Source: DASSKF01 sp035690725 (GTDB lineage: Bacteria; Actinomycetota; Actinomycetes; Actinomycetales; Dermatophilaceae). From it: a DNA stretch of 51,263 nucleotides. The notes under the pieces are model-generated. The model saw nothing but the letters and a program-made list of their open reading frames with translations, searched no databases and was not told the origin of the DNA. Below are positions 48,649-51,263 of the stretch, one piece after another; the stretch's first letter is position 1, and every line of letters begins with the position of its first letter. The stretch spans positions 1 to 51,263 of the forward strand of contig DASSKF010000160.1 in assembly GCA_035690725.1 (NCBI GenBank), written 5' to 3'. Both the position numbers and the translations under genes were made by a program.

Positions 48649-49506
48649 TCAGGGGGTATGCCGTGCCGTCGCCTGGTCGACCACCTCGCCGTCGATCGGC
48701 AGCAGCTGGGGGCGCTTCGCGGTGACCCGGTCGCCGGAGGAGGTGCCGCGCAGCCGGCGCTGCACCCAGGGCCCGACGTACTGCCGGGCCCACCGGGCGT
48801 TCGCGGCCGCCGCCTGCCGGCGCCCGATCGGCGGGGCCGGGGGCAGCGGCGTGGACCACTCGACGTCGTCGGGGGTGAACCCCAGCGCCTGGAACGCGTT
48901 GAGGGCGACCCGACGGTGGCCCTCGCTCGTCATGTGGATCCGGTCCTCGGCCCACATCCGCCAGTCCTGCAGCGCCGTCATGCCCCACTGGTCGAGGACG
49001 AAGGCGCCGTGCCGGGCGGCGATCGACCAGATGTGGGCGATGTAGGTCGCGACCCGGCCGCGGGTGACCTTGACCAGCGGGGCGTCCTTGGGGTCGGTCG
49101 GTGTCGCCATGAGCACGTCGGCCCCGGTGGCGCGCAGCCGCGCGACGGCGTCCTCGAGCTGGCCGGCGAGGGCGTCGATGTCGGCCCGCGGACGCAGGAT
49201 GTCGTTGCCGCCCCCGACGATGCTGACCAGGTCCGGCCCGAGGGCGAGCGCGGCGTCGGTCTGCGGCCCCACGACGTCCCGCAGCAGCCGTCCCCGCACG
49301 GCGAGGTTCGCGTAGCCGAACTCCTCGCCCGCCCGGGCGGCCCGCTGGCTCAGGTGCGCCGCGAGCCGGTCGGCCCAGCCGATCCAGGCATCCGGGCGGG
49401 CCGGGTCGGGGTCGCTCATGCCCTCGGTGAACGAGTCGCCGAGGGCGACGTAGCGGTGCCACCGGTGGGCAGTGGCGTCGGCGTCACCGGGGACGGGCTC
49501 GGTCAC
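48649..49506 (-). CDS. SGNH/GDSL hydrolase
   Basis: The 285-residue protein starts at GTG 49506, overlapping the ung stop (GTGA). The blocks of the SGNH fold are YVALGDSFTEGM (Ser nucleophile), VSIVGGGNDILRP (Gly and Asn) and EDRIHMTSEGHRRVA (Asp and His). No signal peptide is visible, so it is probably a cytoplasmic esterase or lipase. The C-terminal extension RQYVGPWVQRRLRGTSSGDR and beyond is basic. Confidence 0.9.
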   Translation of the reverse strand: MTEPVPGDADATAHRWHRYVALGDSFTEGMSDPDPARPDAWIGWADRLAAHLSQRAARAGEEFGYANLAVRGRLLRDVVGPQTDAALALGPDLVSIVGGGNDILRPRADIDALAGQLEDAVARLRATGADVLMATPTDPKDAPLVKVTRGRVATYIAHIWSIAARHGAFVLDQWGMTALQDWRMWAEDRIHMTSEGHRRVALNAFQALGFTPDDVEWSTPLPPAPPIGRRQAAAANARWARQYVGPWVQRRLRGTSSGDRVTAKRPQLLPIDGEVVDQATARHTP

Positions 49507-50183
49507 GGCAGGCTCCAGTCGATCGGGTCGGCGCCCTGCTGCTCGAGCAGGGCGTTCACGCGGCTGAACGGCCGGGAGCCGAAGAAGCCGCTGCGGGCGG
49601 ACAGCGGTGACGGGTGGGCGCTCTCGACGCACGGCACCGGCCCGAGGTGTGGCCGCAGGTCGCGGGCCTGCCGCCCCCAGAGGACGGCGACGAGCGGGCC
49701 TCCCCGTTCGACGAGGGCGGTGATCGCCTGCGCCGTGACGGCCTCCCAGCCGCGTCCCCGGTGGCTCGCCGGCTTGCCGGGGCCGACGGTGAGGACCCGG
49801 TTGAGCAGCATCACGCCCCGGTCGGCCCACGGCGAGAGGTCCCCCGTGCTCGGGGTCGGGCAGCCGACGTCCTGGCACAGCTCGGCGTAGATGTTCTGCA
49901 GGCTGCGCGGAATCGGGCGCACGTCCGGCGCCACCGAGAATGACAGCCCCACCGCGTGACCGGGCGTCGGGTAGGGGTCCTGGCCGACGATGAGCACCCG
50001 CACCCGGTCCAGCGGATGGCTGAAGACCCGCAGCACGTGCGCGCCGGCCGGCAGGTAGCCGCGGCCGCCCTGCAGCTCGCTGCGCAGGAACCCGCCGAGC
50101 TCGGCGACGGCGGGGGCGACCGGGGCCAGCGCCTGCGCCCAGCTGGGGTGAACCAGGTCGGCCAGGGGTCGCGCGTCCACCAC
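49503..50183 (-). CDS. ung: Uracil-DNA glycosylase, family 1
   Basis: The 226-residue enzyme removes uracil from DNA. Motifs are VGQDPYPTPGHAVGLSFSV (catalytic Asp and water-activating loop), GVMLLNRVLTV, and SAHPSPLSARSGFFGSRPFS (His and the minor-groove loop). Start GTG 50183 is preferred (GTG 50180 also possible), leaving about 10 bases after the MBL gene stop. Normal family length. Confidence 0.93.
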   Translation of the reverse strand: MVDARPLADLVHPSWAQALAPVAPAVAELGGFLRSELQGGRGYLPAGAHVLRVFSHPLDRVRVLIVGQDPYPTPGHAVGLSFSVAPDVRPIPRSLQNIYAELCQDVGCPTPSTGDLSPWADRGVMLLNRVLTVGPGKPASHRGRGWEAVTAQAITALVERGGPLVAVLWGRQARDLRPHLGPVPCVESAHPSPLSARSGFFGSRPFSRVNALLEQQGADPIDWSLP

Positions 50184-50193
50184 GGCGGCGACT

Positions 50194-51009
50194 CTAACCC
50201 TCCAGGAGCTGGGCGAACCCGCGGGCCACCGCGTCACCGAGCCGGTCCGCGGGCCACGGCCAGCGGCCCCGCCGCAACGCCTCCGGCACGGGCAGCCCCG
50301 CCAGCCGTCGGATCTCCTCGGCCAGCCGGGCGATGCCCTCCCGCTGCGACCGCAGGTATGCCGTGCCGACCGGTGCCCCGTGCCCGGGCACCACGGTCGT
50401 GGCCTCGCCGAGCAGCGGCTCGACCCGTTCCAGCGTCGGCGCCCACTCCATCGGGAAGGAGTCGGCGCCGAACGCCGGCGGCGCGGACTCCTCGACGAGG
50501 TCGCCGGCATAGAGGACGTCGGCGGCCGGCACGTGGAGCACCACGTCCCCGCTGGTGTGCCCGCGCCCCGGGAACGAGGCGGTCACCTCCCGGCCGCCGA
50601 GGTCCAGCGACCAGGACCGCGTGAACGTCTGCGTCGGCACGACCAGCGGTGACGCGACCACCTCGGGACCGAACGGATCGGTGGGGTCCTCGGCATACAG
50701 GCGCTCGACCCGGGTCCGGCTCGCCCGCATGGCGGCGGGCACCGACTCGTGCGCGACGACCGGCGGGCCGGGGAAGGCGCCGTTGCCCCACGTGTGGTCG
50801 AAGTGCTCGTGGCTGTTCAGCACCGCGAGGACGGGGAGTGGGGTCAGCGCCCGCACGTGCCGGGCCAGCTCCCGTCCCTGGCGCAGGCTCGCGCGGGTGT
50901 CGAGGACCAGCACGCCCTCGTCCCCCGCCACGACCCCGGCGGAGACGTCGAAGTGGTCGTACCGGCGCACCCAGCACCGGTCGCCGACCTCGATCCAGCC
51001 GCTCGCCAC
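50194..51009 (-). CDS. MBL-fold metallo-hydrolase
   Basis: The 271-residue protein starts at GTG 51009. Metal-binding motifs are NSHEHFDHTWGNG (HxHxDH form, first His in NSH), FPGRGHTSGDVVLHV, LYAGDLVEESAPP and VVPGHGAPVG. These place it among the metallo-beta-lactamase-fold hydrolases related to glyoxalase II. The substrate is unknown. It is first in a likely operon with ung and the SGNH hydrolase, and divergent from the DUF3263 gene. Confidence 0.87.
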   Translation of the reverse strand: MASGWIEVGDRCWVRRYDHFDVSAGVVAGDEGVLVLDTRASLRQGRELARHVRALTPLPVLAVLNSHEHFDHTWGNGAFPGPPVVAHESVPAAMRASRTRVERLYAEDPTDPFGPEVVASPLVVPTQTFTRSWSLDLGGREVTASFPGRGHTSGDVVLHVPAADVLYAGDLVEESAPPAFGADSFPMEWAPTLERVEPLLGEATTVVPGHGAPVGTAYLRSQREGIARLAEEIRRLAGLPVPEALRRGRWPWPADRLGDAVARGFAQLLEG

Positions 51010-51094
51010 GCCGCACAGCCTCGCACGGCGGTGGGAATGACAGCGCTGTGATTCCCGGTACCATGGGTCCGGCCGCAACAGCGCAGGAGGATTG

Positions 51095-51263
51095 ATGAGC
51101 AACGCAGCGCAGCAGGTCGACCACGAGGCCGGCGGCGAGCTGAGCGAGCGGGACCACGAGATCCTCGCGTTCGAGCGCCAGTGGTGGAAGTACGCCGGCG
51201 CCAAGGAGCAGGCCATCCGCGAGCTGTTCGACATGAGCTCCACGCGCTACTACCAGGTGCTCA
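51095..51263 (+). CDS. DUF3263 protein, 3' end beyond the window
   Basis: ATG 51095 follows GCAGGAGGATTG. The 56 visible codons read LSERDHEILAFERQWWKYAG, then AKEQAIRELFDMSSTRYYQV, the DUF3263 helix-turn-helix-like core typical of actinobacteria. These small proteins may bind DNA. The gene runs off the right end of the window. Confidence 0.88.
   Translation, partial: MSNAAQQVDHEAGGELSERDHEILAFERQWWKYAGAKEQAIRELFDMSSTRYYQVL

Noticed and set aside
1..51263. CRISPR arrays, insertion sequences and conjugation genes
   Set aside because: No regularly spaced repeats, transposase motifs or type IV secretion/relaxase proteins were recognised anywhere in the window.

Overview
The DNA is high-GC with actinobacterial gene families throughout: a c-di-AMP-riboswitch-controlled Rpf-like protein, WhiB7, NmtR, an actinobacterial CsoR, a CE1759-type reductase and a DUF3263 protein. 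Gene content and codon habits suggest an Actinomycetota member, possibly Micrococcales/Intrasporangiaceae-like; the family-level guess is weak.

Layout. (1) 1-1250: chromosomal rpf-like gene behind a ydaO-type leader, then tRNA-Thr(UGU). (2) 1251-22505: island A, bounded by the tRNA 3' end and a direct repeat of it. It carries csoR-copZ-copA, a continuous operon of NDH-1 (complex I) membrane-arm genes (nuoA, a fused degenerate NuoB/NuoD-like His-rich protein, nuoH, J, K, L, M, N), a small membrane protein and a multicopper oxidase. After that come gene debris, a MerR/methyltransferase pair, a TetR/MFS pair and a DHA2-type MFS pump. (3) 22506-30252: island B, bounded by the second and third tRNA repeats. 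It carries a DUF433/PIN toxin-antitoxin pair, a broken second copy of the nuoM-to-methyltransferase segment, a TMEM165/GDT1 transporter behind a yybP-ykoY (Mn) riboswitch, a thioredoxin-like protein, NmtR with a P-type metal ATPase, and arsI debris. No integrase is visible in either island. (4) 30253-51263: probably chromosomal. It holds whiB7 with a coupled upstream ORF, a large LuxR regulator, a TetR/MFS pair, a DHFR-like protein, a GNAT remnant, an FMN reductase, an S53 peptidase, a holin/DUF3618 operon, an SDR and acyl-CoA dehydrogenase, a molybdate operon (modE-like, modA, modB, modC), an SGNH hydrolase, ung, an MBL-fold hydrolase and a DUF3263 gene cut by the window end.

The most striking system is the copper operon at 2.4-16.1 kb. 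Genes from copA to the small membrane protein are packed with 4-bp or similar overlaps. The NDH-1 genes keep the proton-pumping membrane subunits but lack NuoE, F, G and I. The only soluble-arm relative is one 461-residue protein that looks like NuoB joined to NuoD, has no cysteine at all (so no Fe-S cluster), and carries two His-rich segments. The NuoJ-like subunit has 12 Met in about 29 residues. Together with CsoR, CopZ, CopA and a Met/His-rich multicopper oxidase, this suggests a complex-I-derived membrane machine adapted to copper. That function is inference; the gene architecture is directly visible.
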